From Martelella sp. HB161492 (GTDB taxonomy: Bacteria > Pseudomonadota > Alphaproteobacteria > Rhizobiales > Rhizobiaceae): 64,000 nt of DNA. A program made the translations under genes and the position numbers. Position 1 is the stretch's first letter. Each line of letters opens with the position of its first letter. Where the stretch lies: the NCBI RefSeq assembly GCF_013184775.1, contig NZ_JAATVV010000013.1, positions 62,001-126,000 of the forward strand, read 5' to 3'. Shown here piece after piece: positions 16,674 to 26,663 of the stretch. The notes under the pieces were generated by a model. It ran no database searches and was not told the origin of the DNA. It worked only from the letters and a program-made list of their open reading frames with translations.

Positions 16674-17267
16674 TCAGGCTGGGACGGCTGGGACGGCTGG
16701 GCCGGTGATGCCGTTCCAGAAAATATCGAAGCCTGCTGTGCGAAAATGGCCGGCTTGCTTTGGTTCCGCGGCGATCTTCTCGAAGGTCAGTTCGGCCAGG
16801 CCATGGATGAGGGCGGTGATATAGTCCATTGTCAGGTCACTGCGGGCGACACTGCCAATCGCGGCTTCCAGCCGTCCCGATGACGCAGCGAAGCATTGGG
16901 CGCCCTGATCATGGCTTGCAGCGCTCACCTGCTCGCTGATCTTGAGTTTCTTGAGCGTGCGCCATTTCTCGCCATTGGCAGCTCCCCAGTCGATCAGTGC
17001 ATTCCAGATGGCCCGGACGACATCGACGCCGTCGGCGGCCTCGCTGACCGGCGGGTTCAGGGCAGCGGCCAGCTCGCCTTCCAGTTCCAGAAACAGGGCA
17101 TTGATAAGCACGTCCTTGCTGGCGAAATAGATGAACACCGTCCCCTCGGCCACACCTGCGGCACGGGCGATCTTTGCGGTCGATACGCTCGTGCCTTCCG
17201 ACGCGATCAGCCGGGTTGCGGCGGCAAGAATTGCCTTTCGTTTTTCTTCGGATATCGGACGCGCCAC
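16674..17267 (-). CDS. TetR-family transcriptional regulator
   Basis: A 197-residue repressor with a standard N-terminal helix-turn-helix (KRKAILAAATRLIASEG, then STAKIARAAGVAEGTVFIYFASK). The C-terminal ligand-binding region is not recognisable. I choose the GTG at 17,267 because GAGG lies 5 nt upstream and the protein then begins with ARPISEEKR; the open frame continues to 17,354. It sits upstream of the SDR gene on the same strand, with 94 bp between them. Both genes carry matching operators, which implies autoregulation and control of the SDR gene. Confidence 0.88.
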   Translation of the reverse strand: MARPISEEKRKAILAAATRLIASEGTSVSTAKIARAAGVAEGTVFIYFASKDVLINALFLELEGELAAALNPPVSEAADGVDVVRAIWNALIDWGAANGEKWRTLKKLKISEQVSAASHDQGAQCFAASSGRLEAAIGSVARSDLTMDYITALIHGLAELTFEKIAAEPKQAGHFRTAGFDIFWNGITGPAVPAVPA

Positions 17268-17282
17268 AGTGGCCTCACTTTT

Positions 17283-17302
17283 ATGAGTGATTGCTTGCTC
17301 AT
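17283..17302. promoter_or_regulatory. Putative TetR operator upstream of its own gene
   Basis: ATGAGTGA (17,283-17,290), a 4-nt spacer and TTGCTCAT (17,295-17,302) form a 20-bp imperfect palindrome (6 of 8 pairs). The left half is identical to that at 16,595. The site again begins 16 nt upstream of the start codon, which supports the GTG start. Confidence 0.7.
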
Positions 17303-17416
17303 TTAAATGGATATCCGAAAGCCGGTTACAAGACTGGCGGGCCATTTTTCTCAAGGAGGGGGCTTTCGGCGCTGTGGGAACACGCCTCCGCCGGATCCGG
17401 CCGAGGCGTGGAGGCT

Positions 17417-18442
17417 TCAGCCGCGCCAGCGGCGGTTTTCAAGCGCCAGTCCGAAACGGCCGGGCGTGCGGGCATAGGTGGCAAGGCCTGCAAGGGCTGC
17501 CAGCGGATGGGTGACGACATAGGTCGGGATCGCCTGCATCAGCGCATCATGCGGTGCCTTGTCTTCGAAGGCGGCGCGAAATTCGGGCTTTTGCAGCGCT
17601 GGCAGGATCTTTTCCGAAATGCCGCCGGCCAGATAGACACCGCCGCGGGCCATGAAGATCATCGCCATGTCGCCGGCGATGCGGCCGAGATAGGTGGCGA
17701 AAAGCGACAGGGTTTCCACCGCCTGCTCGTTGGAGCCATCAAGACCGGCATGGCTGACATCAGAGGGTTCGACAAGACTCGGCGTGATCCCGTCCGCCAT
17801 GCAGATGGCGTTGTAGAGATTGACCATGCCGCGGCCGCAGAGGATCTGCTCGGCAGCGACGCGTCCCTCAATGGTCTTGATATAGGGGAAGATTTCGAGA
17901 TCGCGCTTGCTGCGCGGGCCGAGATCGACGTGGCCGCCTTCACCGGGAACAGGGATCCATTTGTGCTGGGCGTAGACGAGCCCTGCAACACCAAGGCCGG
18001 TTCCCGGACCCAGCACCACGCGTGAAGCCATCATCGTGTCCGGGCGCGGGGCGATCGCGACGCGATATTTGTCCGGCATGTTGGCGATTGCCAGCGCCTG
18101 CGCCTCGAAATCATTGATAATCAGAACATCTTCCAAGCCAAGCTCGCTGATCATTTCCTTCGGCTTGACCACCCAGTCGCAATTGGTAAGCGGGATCTCG
18201 TCGCCACGGATCGGGCCGGCAACGGCCAGAATGGCCGAGCGCGGCTGCAGCGACGACTTGTCCATCACGCCGGCCTGGATGGCCTCGCCTATGGTTGCGA
18301 ATTCCTTGGTGTGGACGATCGGAAAATCGCGCGGCTCGGCATAGGGGTCCACCAGCAGCGAGAAGCGGGCATTCGTGCCGCCGATGTCGCCGATCAGAAT
18401 CGGAAAGGAGAGGGGCTGATCAATATCACTGGATTTGGCCAT
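17417..18442 (-). CDS. glk: Glucokinase
   Basis: A 341-residue cytoplasmic kinase that phosphorylates glucose to glucose 6-phosphate. The ATP site motif [16 protein letters not shown] is near residues 15-30, with the glucose-binding region [11 protein letters not shown]-like segment [13 protein letters not shown], then [24 protein letters not shown] and [10 protein letters not shown]. The ATG at 18,442 (MAKSSD) is preferred over 18,454. It stands alone; the gene before it on this strand is mepA, 333 bp upstream. Confidence 0.95.
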   Translation of the reverse strand: MAKSSDIDQPLSFPILIGDIGGTNARFSLLVDPYAEPRDFPIVHTKEFATIGEAIQAGVMDKSSLQPRSAILAVAGPIRGDEIPLTNCDWVVKPKEMISELGLEDVLIINDFEAQALAIANMPDKYRVAIAPRPDTMMASRVVLGPGTGLGVAGLVYAQHKWIPVPGEGGHVDLGPRSKRDLEIFPYIKTIEGRVAAEQILCGRGMVNLYNAICMADGITPSLVEPSDVSHAGLDGSNEQAVETLSLFATYLGRIAGDMAMIFMARGGVYLAGGISEKILPALQKPEFRAAFEDKAPHDALMQAIPTYVVTHPLAALAGLATYARTPGRFGLALENRRWRG

Positions 18443-18775
18443 GGTGTTTCCCATATCTGCCTTTTCGTCGAAGGCTCTGTGACGGTATCTGACGGCATTT
18501 AGACCGGGTTGGACGTCTGCTTCAACCAGTTCGACGTCAATATGGTCGCTCCGGTTGAAACTTTTAAGTCGCCAGGGCCTTTCTCATCCGGTTTCGCCCG
18601 TCCGTCCGTTTCGGCTACGAGAACAGTCTTCGAGGGCGACAGCGTCGCCGTGAAAGGTCGAGGCAATGCCCTTCCTTGCGGCTTGAGGTAATACAATCGA
18701 TTTAGGTTGCTTCAATGACCTACATCAAGCCAAAGCGGTTTGGAAGGGCCAACCGAAAATCGCCTTTCGATTGTT
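18443..18775. other. Gap between glk and mepA
   Basis: A 333-bp stretch that should contain the glk promoter. Two opposing frames of 60-65 codons cover 18,499-18,696, but neither has a recognisable product or a good ribosome site. I see no convincing terminator, repeat or RNA. Confidence 0.5.
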
Positions 18776-19786
18776 TCAGCCGGCCGGTCTTGGGGTCGGC
18801 ACGGGGCCGATCTCCGGCCAGGGCGCCAGTGGCGGCAGCGGGATTGCCGGCGTCAGTGCGGCAGCCGGCAGCGGCGAAGGGGCGGCGGCGGTCAGTACGG
18901 CGGCGCAGGCCTTCGGCAGGTCCGAGAGGATCTTGTAGGAAGGGCGGCTTGGCTTCTTTGCTGGCTTGGTCGGTTTGGCCGGTTTGACGGGTTCGGCCGG
19001 TTTCCATGGCGCGTCGGAAAGCCACCAGGCGAGGTTCTCGCCACAGCCGTCATCCTTCATGTCGACGGCATTCTGCGCCGTGCAGTCCGTCTGGCCTTTC
19101 GGGCAGAACAGGCGGATATGGATATGGTCGTCATGGCCCCAATAGGGACGTACCTTGGCGAGGTTGGAGCGGTCGCCTTTCCAGTTGTCGCAAAGGTCCT
19201 TCTTGATGCCGGGATGGACGAAAATCCGCTGCACTTCCGGGTAGCTCGCCGCCCGCATGACCAGCTTCTCGCCGGCGGGGGTGAATTTTTTCGGATCGAT
19301 AAACAGCGTGCCATCATTCTTCAGCACGGATTGTGCTGACAAATCCTCGCGTTCACGCAGTGACAGCCGGTGGTCCGGCATCGGCGTCAGCCAGATATCG
19401 ACATCAAGGCCGATCTGGTGGGAGGCGTGACCGGAAATCATCGGGCCGCCGCGCGGCTCTGACATGTCGCCGACCAGCAGGCCGGGCCAGCCATCATATT
19501 GCGCGGCATCGCTGGAAAGCTTCTCGATCATGTTGATGAGTTCCGGCGTACCGAATCGGCGGTTGCGCGACAGCCGCATTGCCTGCCAGGTCTGCCCGTC
19601 GATCGGCAGCGCCTGAGCGCCGGACAGGCAGCCATCGGCATAAAAGCCGATGGCCCGGGCAGGGCCGGCCGACGGGGTCGATACCGAGGCGAACAGAACC
19701 TTGGCCGAGGGCGGATCTTCGGCAAGCGCCGGCGCTAGGCTTGCGAGAAGGGCAGACAGAGCCAAAACAAGTTTTTTCAATCTCAT
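18776..19786 (-). CDS. mepA: Penicillin-insensitive murein endopeptidase
   Basis: A 336-residue periplasmic LAS-type metallopeptidase that cuts D-Ala-meso-DAP cross-links in peptidoglycan. A signal peptide spans residues 1-22 (ending APALAED). The zinc ligands are in HASHQIGLDVDIW and GHDDHIHIRL. Paired cysteines (CLSG, LCDNW, LFCPKGQTDC, GCGENL) fit the disulphide-rich family. After the catalytic domain (about residue 265) there is a Pro-, Lys- and Ala-rich tail (AEPVKPAKPTKPAKK) not present in the enteric enzyme. It is divergent from the Yej-type importer, so cell-wall fragments could be produced by one and imported by the other. Confidence 0.93.
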   Translation of the reverse strand: MRLKKLVLALSALLASLAPALAEDPPSAKVLFASVSTPSAGPARAIGFYADGCLSGAQALPIDGQTWQAMRLSRNRRFGTPELINMIEKLSSDAAQYDGWPGLLVGDMSEPRGGPMISGHASHQIGLDVDIWLTPMPDHRLSLREREDLSAQSVLKNDGTLFIDPKKFTPAGEKLVMRAASYPEVQRIFVHPGIKKDLCDNWKGDRSNLAKVRPYWGHDDHIHIRLFCPKGQTDCTAQNAVDMKDDGCGENLAWWLSDAPWKPAEPVKPAKPTKPAKKPSRPSYKILSDLPKACAAVLTAAAPSPLPAAALTPAIPLPPLAPWPEIGPVPTPRPAG

Positions 19787-19941
19787 CTCTTTCTCCAGAA
19801 TGCGGTGCAGCGGCGGCTTTGTGGCGCCCTGACCGGGCCTGTCATGCGCAAATACGATAAATGGGTCTTGTGTAGTCTGACCGAATTTTGCTTATTTTCG
19901 ATTATAGGAACAAAAAAGTAATCTCGGGAAAAGGCTGAATT

Positions 19942-21774
19942 ATGTGGAAACGAGCGCTTGCCGGTACCGGCGTCCTCCTCTGTTGCCTTGTGGCGACAGG
20001 TTCTGTCCGGGCGGAGGATGAAAGCCCCTGGCGCACGGCGGTCGCGCTCGTTGGTGATCCGCTCTACCCTGATGGCTTCGATCACTTCGCCTATGTCAAC
20101 GCCAAGGCGCCGAAAGGCGGCACGGTCACCCTGCCGGCGATCGGCACATTTGATTCGCTCAATCCCGTTCCCGATAGTGGCGTCAAGGCATCCGGTCTTG
20201 GCCTGGTCTTCGAAACGCTGATGACCTCGTCTCCCGATGAGATCTCGACCGAATACGGGCTTCTGGCCGAAGCGCTGCGCTATCCCGACGACTATTCGCA
20301 GGTGACCTACAGGCTCAGGCCCGAGGCCCGCTTTTCCGACGGGACACCGGTCACGCCGGAAGATGTGGTCTTTTCATTCAACGCGCTGAAGGCCGATAAT
20401 GTTCAGCAGGCCAATTACTACCGTCATGTGACGAGCGCCGAAGTCACCGGAGACCATGAGGTCACCTTTCATTTCGATGAAAAGGGCAATCGCGAACTGC
20501 CGCAGATCACCGGGCAATTGCTGGTTTTCCCGAAGCATTGGTGGGAAGCGAATGGCGCTGACGGCAAGCCGCGCGACATTTCCAAGACGACGCTGTCGGT
20601 GCCGATCGGCTCCGGGCCTTACGTGATTGACAGTGTTGATCCCGGCGGGTCGATTACCTACAGGCTGCGCGATGATTACTGGGGCAAGGATCTGCCGGTC
20701 AATGTCGGCCGCAGCAATTTCGGCACGATCAAATATCTCTATTTCGCCGATCCCGACGTTGCCTTCGAGGCTTTCCGGTCCGGCGTTCTCGATTTCTGGA
20801 CCGAGACCCGGTCGAAGCGCTGGGCAACGCAATATGATTTTCCGGCCGTGAGCGAAGGCAAGGTCAAGCGCGAGGAGGTGCAGAACCCGTTGCGCTCGGT
20901 CGGCATCATGCAGGCGCTGGTGCCGAACATGCGCCGCGCCCCCTTTGATGATCAGCGGGTTCGCGAGGCGCTGATCCTCGCCTTTGATTTCGAAACGATC
21001 AACCGGACGGCCCTTTCCAACGCCTATGCGCGCGACGACAGCTTCTTCTTCGGCACCGAGCTTGCCTCTTCCGGCCTGCCGGAGGGTGAGGAACTGGACA
21101 TCCTGAACAGCGTCAAGGACCAGATTCCGGCTTCGGTCTTCGATACGCCCAACACGCTGCCGGTCGGCGGTTCGGAGGACAATGAGCGCAAGAACCTGAT
21201 GGCGGCGCTGAAGCTCCTGAAGGAGGCCGGTTTCGAGCGCAAGGGCACGCAGATGATCAATACCAGTACGGGCAAGCCCTTTACCTTCGAAATCCTGATC
21301 TCCAATCCCGGCCTTGATGTCGTTTTGCTGCCCTACACGGAGGAGCTGCGCAAGATCGGCATTACCGCGACGATCCGGGTGGTTGATGATTCCCAGTATC
21401 AGAACCGGGTCAATGATTTTGACTATGACATGATCTGGAATGTCTGGGGCCAGTCGCTCAGCCCCGGCAATGAGCAGCTTTACTACTGGGGCTCGAAAGC
21501 AGCGGATCAGCCTGGCTCGCAGAATTATGCCGGCATTTCCGATCCCGGCATCGACCAGCTGATCAACCGGGTGATTTTCGCCAAGGATCGGGACGAGCTG
21601 GTCGCCGCCTCAAAGGCGCTGGACCGGGTTCTTCTGGCGCATGATTATGTGATACCGCTCTATTATTCGAAGAATTATCGCATCGCCTACTGGGACAGGA
21701 TCACCCATCCGACCCTTCCCGAATACGGGCTCGACTTTCCGGATTCCTGGTGGTCGACGGATGTCGCCCAGTGA
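19942..21774 (+). CDS. yejA: Extracellular solute-binding protein, family 5 (YejA/YepA type)
   Basis: A 610-residue periplasmic peptide-binding protein with a signal peptide at residues 1-27 (VATGSVRA then EDESPW). The start of the mature protein, HFAYVNAKAPKGGTVTL, and NYAGISDPGIDQLI near the C-terminus are typical of the YejA group. It supplies the permeases YejBE and the ATPase YejF encoded just downstream. In Escherichia coli this importer carries microcin C-type peptides; in Agrobacterium YejBEF takes up muropeptides with the binding protein YepA. Which subtype this is cannot be settled from sequence alone. Confidence 0.9.
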   Translation: MWKRALAGTGVLLCCLVATGSVRAEDESPWRTAVALVGDPLYPDGFDHFAYVNAKAPKGGTVTLPAIGTFDSLNPVPDSGVKASGLGLVFETLMTSSPDEISTEYGLLAEALRYPDDYSQVTYRLRPEARFSDGTPVTPEDVVFSFNALKADNVQQANYYRHVTSAEVTGDHEVTFHFDEKGNRELPQITGQLLVFPKHWWEANGADGKPRDISKTTLSVPIGSGPYVIDSVDPGGSITYRLRDDYWGKDLPVNVGRSNFGTIKYLYFADPDVAFEAFRSGVLDFWTETRSKRWATQYDFPAVSEGKVKREEVQNPLRSVGIMQALVPNMRRAPFDDQRVREALILAFDFETINRTALSNAYARDDSFFFGTELASSGLPEGEELDILNSVKDQIPASVFDTPNTLPVGGSEDNERKNLMAALKLLKEAGFERKGTQMINTSTGKPFTFEILISNPGLDVVLLPYTEELRKIGITATIRVVDDSQYQNRVNDFDYDMIWNVWGQSLSPGNEQLYYWGSKAADQPGSQNYAGISDPGIDQLINRVIFAKDRDELVAASKALDRVLLAHDYVIPLYYSKNYRIAYWDRITHPTLPEYGLDFPDSWWSTDVAQ

Positions 21775-21826
21775 GGCAAGTGAGGAAAGACGTGCTGCAT
21801 TTTGAGTTTGCAAGGGCCGGGGGCTG

Positions 21827-22924
21827 ATGGGAAGCTATATCCTGCGCCGAATTCTGCTGATGATCCCGACGCTGATCGGCATCATGGCGATATCCTTTAT
21901 TGTGGTGCAGTTTGCGCCCGGCGGGCCGGTCGAGCAGGTCATCGCCCAGCTCAACGGTCAGGCCGGCGGTGCCGAGGAGCGCATTTCCGGCGGCTCGGAT
22001 GCCGGCATGTCGATGGATAATTTCGATGGTGGCGGGTCGTCGCAATATCGCGGCGCCCAGGGGCTGGATCCCGAGCTGATCAAGAAGCTGGAAAAGCAGT
22101 TCGGTTTCGACAAACCGCCGCTGACACGCTTCCTGCTGATGATGCGGGATTACGCGACCTTCGACTTCGGTGACAGCTTCTTTCGCAACACCTCGGTGAT
22201 CGATCTGATCATCGAGAAGCTCCCCGTATCGATCTCGCTCGGCGTCTGGATCCTGATCCTGTCCTACGGTATCTCCATCCCGCTCGGCATCGCCAAGGCG
22301 GTGCGCGACGGCTCGCGCTTCGATGTCTGGACCTCGGCGGTCGTGGTGGTCGGCTATGCCGTGCCGTCGTTCCTGTTCGGCATTCTGCTGATCGTGCTGT
22401 TTGCCGGCGGCTCCTTCTTTGACCTGTTCCCCTTGCGCGGGCTTGTCTCGGATGATTTCGCCTCGCTGTCCTGGTGGCAGAAGATCCTCGATTATCTCTG
22501 GCACATCACCCTGCCGATCATTGCGCTGTCGGTGTCAGCCTTTGCGACAACGACGCTTCTGACCAAGAATTCCTTCATTGACGAGATCAAGAAGCAATAT
22601 GTGGTCACGGCCCGGGCCAAGGGGCTGTCCGAGCGGCAGGTGCTTTACGGCCATGTGTTCCGCAATGCCATGCTGATCGTCATTGCAGGCTTTCCCGGCG
22701 CTTTCATCTCGGCCTTCTTCACCGGTTCGCTGCTGATCGAGAACATTTTCTCGCTCGATGGTCTCGGGCGGCTCGGCTATCTCTCGGTCGTCAACCGCGA
22801 CTACCCCGTGGTCTTCGGCACACTTTACATCTTTTCCCTCATCGGCCTCATTGTCGGCCTGATTTCCGACCTGATCTACACCTGGATCGATCCGCGCATC
22901 GATTTCGAAAAGAGGGATGTGTGA
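21827..22924 (+). CDS. yejB: Peptide ABC transporter permease YejB
   Basis: A 365-residue inner-membrane permease of the DppB/OppB class. The N-terminus [20 protein letters not shown] and the coupling region [20 protein letters not shown] are diagnostic. A Gly- and Ser-rich periplasmic stretch between the first two membrane segments ([16 protein letters not shown]) is a YejB feature. It forms the channel with YejE. It lies 52 bp after the binding-protein gene and one base before the yejE start. Confidence 0.95.
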   Translation: MGSYILRRILLMIPTLIGIMAISFIVVQFAPGGPVEQVIAQLNGQAGGAEERISGGSDAGMSMDNFDGGGSSQYRGAQGLDPELIKKLEKQFGFDKPPLTRFLLMMRDYATFDFGDSFFRNTSVIDLIIEKLPVSISLGVWILILSYGISIPLGIAKAVRDGSRFDVWTSAVVVVGYAVPSFLFGILLIVLFAGGSFFDLFPLRGLVSDDFASLSWWQKILDYLWHITLPIIALSVSAFATTTLLTKNSFIDEIKKQYVVTARAKGLSERQVLYGHVFRNAMLIVIAGFPGAFISAFFTGSLLIENIFSLDGLGRLGYLSVVNRDYPVVFGTLYIFSLIGLIVGLISDLIYTWIDPRIDFEKRDV

Positions 22925-22925
22925 G

Positions 22926-24068
22926 ATGGCCGATATCGTGACGCCCGTTCTGCCGGAAGATGCGCCGAAGCGCCGGTTCCTGTCGCCGATGAATGCCAGG
23001 CGCTGGCAGAATTTCAAGGCCAACCGGCGCGGCTACTGGTCGCTGTGGCTCTTTCTCGTGCTTTTCATCGTCAGCCTCGGCTCGGAATTCGTCGCCAATG
23101 ACAAGCCGATCGTGGTTGATTACAAGGGCGAGATCCTGTTCCCGGTTCTCGTTGATTATCCGGAGGAGAAGTTTGGCGGTTTCCTTGCGGTGACCGATTA
23201 CCGCTCCTCCTATATTCAGGATGAGATCAATGCCAATGGCTGGATGATCTGGCCGCCGATCCGCTATTCCTATCGTACCGTCAATGCCAATGTGCCCTAT
23301 TCGGCGCCGACCGCGCCATTCTGGACCATGAGCCGTGAGCAGCGTTGTGCCGGTTATGAGAAGGGTGTTGACGATCCGGGCTGCGTGCTTGGCAATATGA
23401 ACTGGCTCGGTACCGATGATCTGGGGCGCGATGTTGCGGCGCGCGTACTCTATGGCTTTCGCATTTCGGTTCTGTTCGGGCTGATCCTCACCATTCTTTC
23501 AGCCATTGTCGGGGTCGGTGCCGGGGCCGTGCAGGGCTATTTCGGCGGCTGGGTCGATCTTCTGATGCAGCGTTTCATCGAGATCTGGTCGTCACTGCCG
23601 CTGCTCTACATCCTGCTGATCATCGCCGCGGTGCTGCCGCCGGGTTTCTTCGTGCTGCTCGGCATCATGCTGCTGTTTTCCTGGGTCAGTTTCGTCGGCG
23701 TGGTCCGGGCTGAGTTCCTGCGCGCGCGCAATTTCGAATATGTGAATGCGGCGCGTGCGCTCGGTGTCGGCAACGGCACCATCATGTTCCGGCATCTTCT
23801 GCCCAACGCGATGGTGGCGACGCTGACCTTTCTGCCCTTCATCCTGTCGGGGTCGATCACGACGCTGACATCGCTCGATTTCTTGGGCTTCGGCATGCCG
23901 CCGGGTTCGCCGTCACTGGGAGAACTGATCGCCCAGGGCAAGCGCAACCTGCAGGCGCCCTGGCTCGGGCTGACGGCCTTTTTCACCATGTCGATCATGC
24001 TGTCGCTGCTGATCTTCGTTGGCGAGGCGGTGCGTGATGCCTTTGATCCGAGGAAGACGTTCAAATGA
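22926..24068 (+). CDS. yejE: Peptide ABC transporter permease YejE
   Basis: A 380-residue inner-membrane permease of the DppC/OppC class. After the first membrane segment a periplasmic region includes PPIRYSYRTVNANVPYSAPT. The core has NWLGTDDLGRDVAARVLYGF and EYVNAARALGVGNGTIMFRH. I choose the ATG at 22,926 (MADIVTPV). It is one base after the yejB stop and overlaps yejF by 4 bp, so the operon is tightly coupled. Confidence 0.95.
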   Translation: MADIVTPVLPEDAPKRRFLSPMNARRWQNFKANRRGYWSLWLFLVLFIVSLGSEFVANDKPIVVDYKGEILFPVLVDYPEEKFGGFLAVTDYRSSYIQDEINANGWMIWPPIRYSYRTVNANVPYSAPTAPFWTMSREQRCAGYEKGVDDPGCVLGNMNWLGTDDLGRDVAARVLYGFRISVLFGLILTILSAIVGVGAGAVQGYFGGWVDLLMQRFIEIWSSLPLLYILLIIAAVLPPGFFVLLGIMLLFSWVSFVGVVRAEFLRARNFEYVNAARALGVGNGTIMFRHLLPNAMVATLTFLPFILSGSITTLTSLDFLGFGMPPGSPSLGELIAQGKRNLQAPWLGLTAFFTMSIMLSLLIFVGEAVRDAFDPRKTFK

Positions 24069-25672
24069 CCGACACGCCGCTTCTCTCCGTCCGTGATCTC
24101 TCCGTTGCCTTCGGGACGAGCCTCGCCGTCGATCACGTCTCCTTCGATATCCAGCCCGGCGAAGTGCTGGCGCTGGTGGGGGAATCGGGTTCGGGCAAAT
24201 CCGTGACCGCCAATTCGGTGCTGAAGCTGCTGCCCTATCCTGCGGCCAGCCATCCCTCCGGCGAAATCCTGTTTGAAGGCGAAGACCTGCTGACGGTGAG
24301 CGACCGGCGGCTGCGACAGGTGCGCGGCGCGGCGATCACCATGGTGTTCCAGGAGCCGATGACCTCGCTCAATCCGCTGCAGACCATCGAAAAACAGGTC
24401 GGCGAAGTGCTGGCGCTGCATGCAGGGCTCACCGGTCCGAAAGCGCGCGAGCGGGTGCTGACGCTCATGAATGAGGTTGGTATCCGCGATGCGGAAAAGC
24501 GGCTTTCTGCCTATCCGCACGAGCTTTCCGGCGGTCAGCGCCAACGCGTGATGATTGCCATGGCACTCGCAAACCGGCCGAAGCTGCTGATTGCCGATGA
24601 ACCGACCACCGCGCTGGACGTCACGGTTCAGGCGCAGATCCTGAAGCTTCTGAAAAAGCTGCAGCGTGAATATGGCATGTCGCTGCTGTTCATCACGCAT
24701 GATCTCGGCATTGTCCGCAAGTTTGCCGACCGGGTCTGCGTCATGACCGGCGGAAAGATTGTCGAACGCGGGCCGGTTGCCGAGATTTTCGACAATCCGC
24801 AGCATGACTATACCAGGCACCTGCTGGCCGCCGAGCCCAAGGGCGATCCGCCGCCGCATGATCCGCAGCGCCCGGTCGTGGTGGCGGCTGATGACGTCAA
24901 GGTCTGGTTTCCGGTCAAATCCGGCTTCCTGCGCAAGGTGGTTGACCACGTGAAGGCGGTTGACGGCATTTCGCTCCAGCTACGCGCCGGGGAAACGCTC
25001 GGCATTGTCGGCGAAAGCGGCTCCGGCAAGACAACGCTCGGCCTTGCTCTGACGCGGATGATCGCGTCTGAAGGCCGGATCGCCTTCATCGGCCAGGATA
25101 TTGACGGCTTTTCCTTCAAGGCGATGAAGCCCTATCGCAACCGCATGCAGATCGTGTTTCAGGATCCCTATGGCTCGCTCAGCCCGCGCATGTCGGTCGG
25201 TGAGATCATTGCCGAGGGCCTGAAAATCCATGAGACCTCGCTTTCGGCGGCGGAGCGTGATGCCCGCGTTTGCGCGGCGCTGGAAGAGGTCGGGCTTTCT
25301 GCCGCCACGCGCTGGCGCTACCCGCATGAATTTTCCGGCGGCCAGCGGCAGCGTATCGCCATTGCCCGGGCCATGGTGCTCAAACCCCGCTTCGTCATGC
25401 TGGATGAGCCGACCTCGGCGCTCGATATGAGCGTGCAGGCTCAGGTGGTCGATCTGCTCGCCGACCTGCAGAAAAAGCATGATCTCGCTTATCTCTTCAT
25501 CAGTCATGACCTGAAAGTGGTGCGGGCGCTGGCAAATGAGATTGTCGTCATGCGGTTCGGCAAGGTGGTGGAACGCGGACCGGCGGCCGAGGTCTTTCAA
25601 AATCCGAAGGCCGACTATACAAAGTCGCTGCTTGCCGCGGCCTTCGACATCGAGCCGGTCGAAGCCAACTGA
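24065..25672 (+). CDS. yejF: Peptide ABC transporter ATP-binding protein YejF (two fused ATPase domains)
   Basis: A 535-residue cytoplasmic protein holding two complete ABC ATPase domains in one chain. Domain 1 (about residues 5-255) has Walker A GESGSGKSV, signature LSGGQRQRVMIAMAL and Walker B LLIADEPTTALD. Domain 2 (about 280-530) has GESGSGKTT, FSGGQRQRIAIARAM and FVMLDEPTSALD. It drives the YejBE permease. The ATG overlaps the yejE stop (ATGA). Confidence 0.95.
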   Translation: MTDTPLLSVRDLSVAFGTSLAVDHVSFDIQPGEVLALVGESGSGKSVTANSVLKLLPYPAASHPSGEILFEGEDLLTVSDRRLRQVRGAAITMVFQEPMTSLNPLQTIEKQVGEVLALHAGLTGPKARERVLTLMNEVGIRDAEKRLSAYPHELSGGQRQRVMIAMALANRPKLLIADEPTTALDVTVQAQILKLLKKLQREYGMSLLFITHDLGIVRKFADRVCVMTGGKIVERGPVAEIFDNPQHDYTRHLLAAEPKGDPPPHDPQRPVVVAADDVKVWFPVKSGFLRKVVDHVKAVDGISLQLRAGETLGIVGESGSGKTTLGLALTRMIASEGRIAFIGQDIDGFSFKAMKPYRNRMQIVFQDPYGSLSPRMSVGEIIAEGLKIHETSLSAAERDARVCAALEEVGLSAATRWRYPHEFSGGQRQRIAIARAMVLKPRFVMLDEPTSALDMSVQAQVVDLLADLQKKHDLAYLFISHDLKVVRALANEIVVMRFGKVVERGPAAEVFQNPKADYTKSLLAAAFDIEPVEAN

Positions 25673-25697
25673 CACAGACATTTGAAAGCCGGACTGC

Positions 25698-26663
25698 ATG
25701 ACCAAAGCTAAGGGTACCATCCTTGTCGACCTCAAGTTCACCAATCCGCAGGCCGTCGCGGATGCGCTGCCGAAGGCCTTTGCCGGGCGGGAAGTGGTTA
25801 ACCTTGCCGATCCGGAACATGCCGGGCGCGATCTTTCCGATTGCCGCTATGCGCTTCTGTGGAAGCCGGATGCCGATCTCTTCACCCGTGCCCGAAATCT
25901 TGATGTGCTGTTTTCCGGTGGTGCCGGCGTCGACAGGATCATGGCGCTCGAGGGCCTGCCGGATCTGCCGCTGGTGCGCTTCGTCGACGGTACGCTGACA
26001 AGGCGGATGAGCGAATATGTGGTGCTGCAGGCGCTCACCCATCTGCGCCAGATGCCGACTTATGCGCGGCAGCAGCGGCAGGCGCAGTGGCGGCCCTCGG
26101 TGCAGCCGGAAGCCTGCGCCGTGACGGTTGGCGTCATGGGGCTTGGCGTGCTTGGCTGCGACGCGGTGGAAAAGCTGAAAATCATGGGCTTTAACGTGAT
26201 CGGCTGGTCACGGCGCAAGCGCGTGATCGCAGGGCTCGAGACCTTCGATGCCGCCGGGCTGGATGCGTTTCTGGCACAGACGGACATTCTGGTCGGCCTG
26301 TTGCCGCTGACGGCGGAAACGACAGGACTGTTCAACGCATCGCTGTTTGCAAAGCTGAGACAGGGCGGCGCGCTGTCCCGTCCGGTCTTCATCAATGCCG
26401 GGCGCGGCGGCAGTCAGGTCGAGGCCGATATCGTTGCCGCACTTCAGGAGGGCGTTCTCGGCGGCGTGTCGCTGGATGTCTTCGAGAAAGAGCCGCTCGA
26501 CGCTGAAAGCCCGCTCTGGGCGATGGACAGGGCGATCCTGACCCCGCATGTTGCCGCCGACAGCGACGTGGCCTCGCTTCTTGCCCATGTGGAGCGGCAG
26601 ATCGCCCGCTTCGAGGCCGGCGCGGCGCTTGAGCATCTGGTCGATCACGGCGCCGGCTACTGA
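25698..26663 (+). CDS. ghrA: Glyoxylate/hydroxypyruvate reductase A-type dehydrogenase
   Basis: A 321-residue D-2-hydroxyacid dehydrogenase that reduces glyoxylate or hydroxypyruvate with NAD(P)H. The Rossmann motif GVMGLGVLGCDAVEKL is near residues 140-155. The catalytic set is visible as the Arg in INAGRGGSQVE, the Glu in VSLDVFEKEPL and the His in LTPHVAADS. It begins 25 bp after yejF on the same strand and may be co-transcribed. Its 3' end overlaps the convergent DUF2867 gene by 7 bp. The physiological substrate is not certain. Confidence 0.9.
   Translation: MTKAKGTILVDLKFTNPQAVADALPKAFAGREVVNLADPEHAGRDLSDCRYALLWKPDADLFTRARNLDVLFSGGAGVDRIMALEGLPDLPLVRFVDGTLTRRMSEYVVLQALTHLRQMPTYARQQRQAQWRPSVQPEACAVTVGVMGLGVLGCDAVEKLKIMGFNVIGWSRRKRVIAGLETFDAAGLDAFLAQTDILVGLLPLTAETTGLFNASLFAKLRQGGALSRPVFINAGRGGSQVEADIVAALQEGVLGGVSLDVFEKEPLDAESPLWAMDRAILTPHVAADSDVASLLAHVERQIARFEAGAALEHLVDHGAGY

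Noticed and set aside
18499-18696. Two opposing small frames in the glk-mepA gap
   Set aside because: They overlap each other, match nothing I know and have no good ribosome site; real status is undecidable from sequence.
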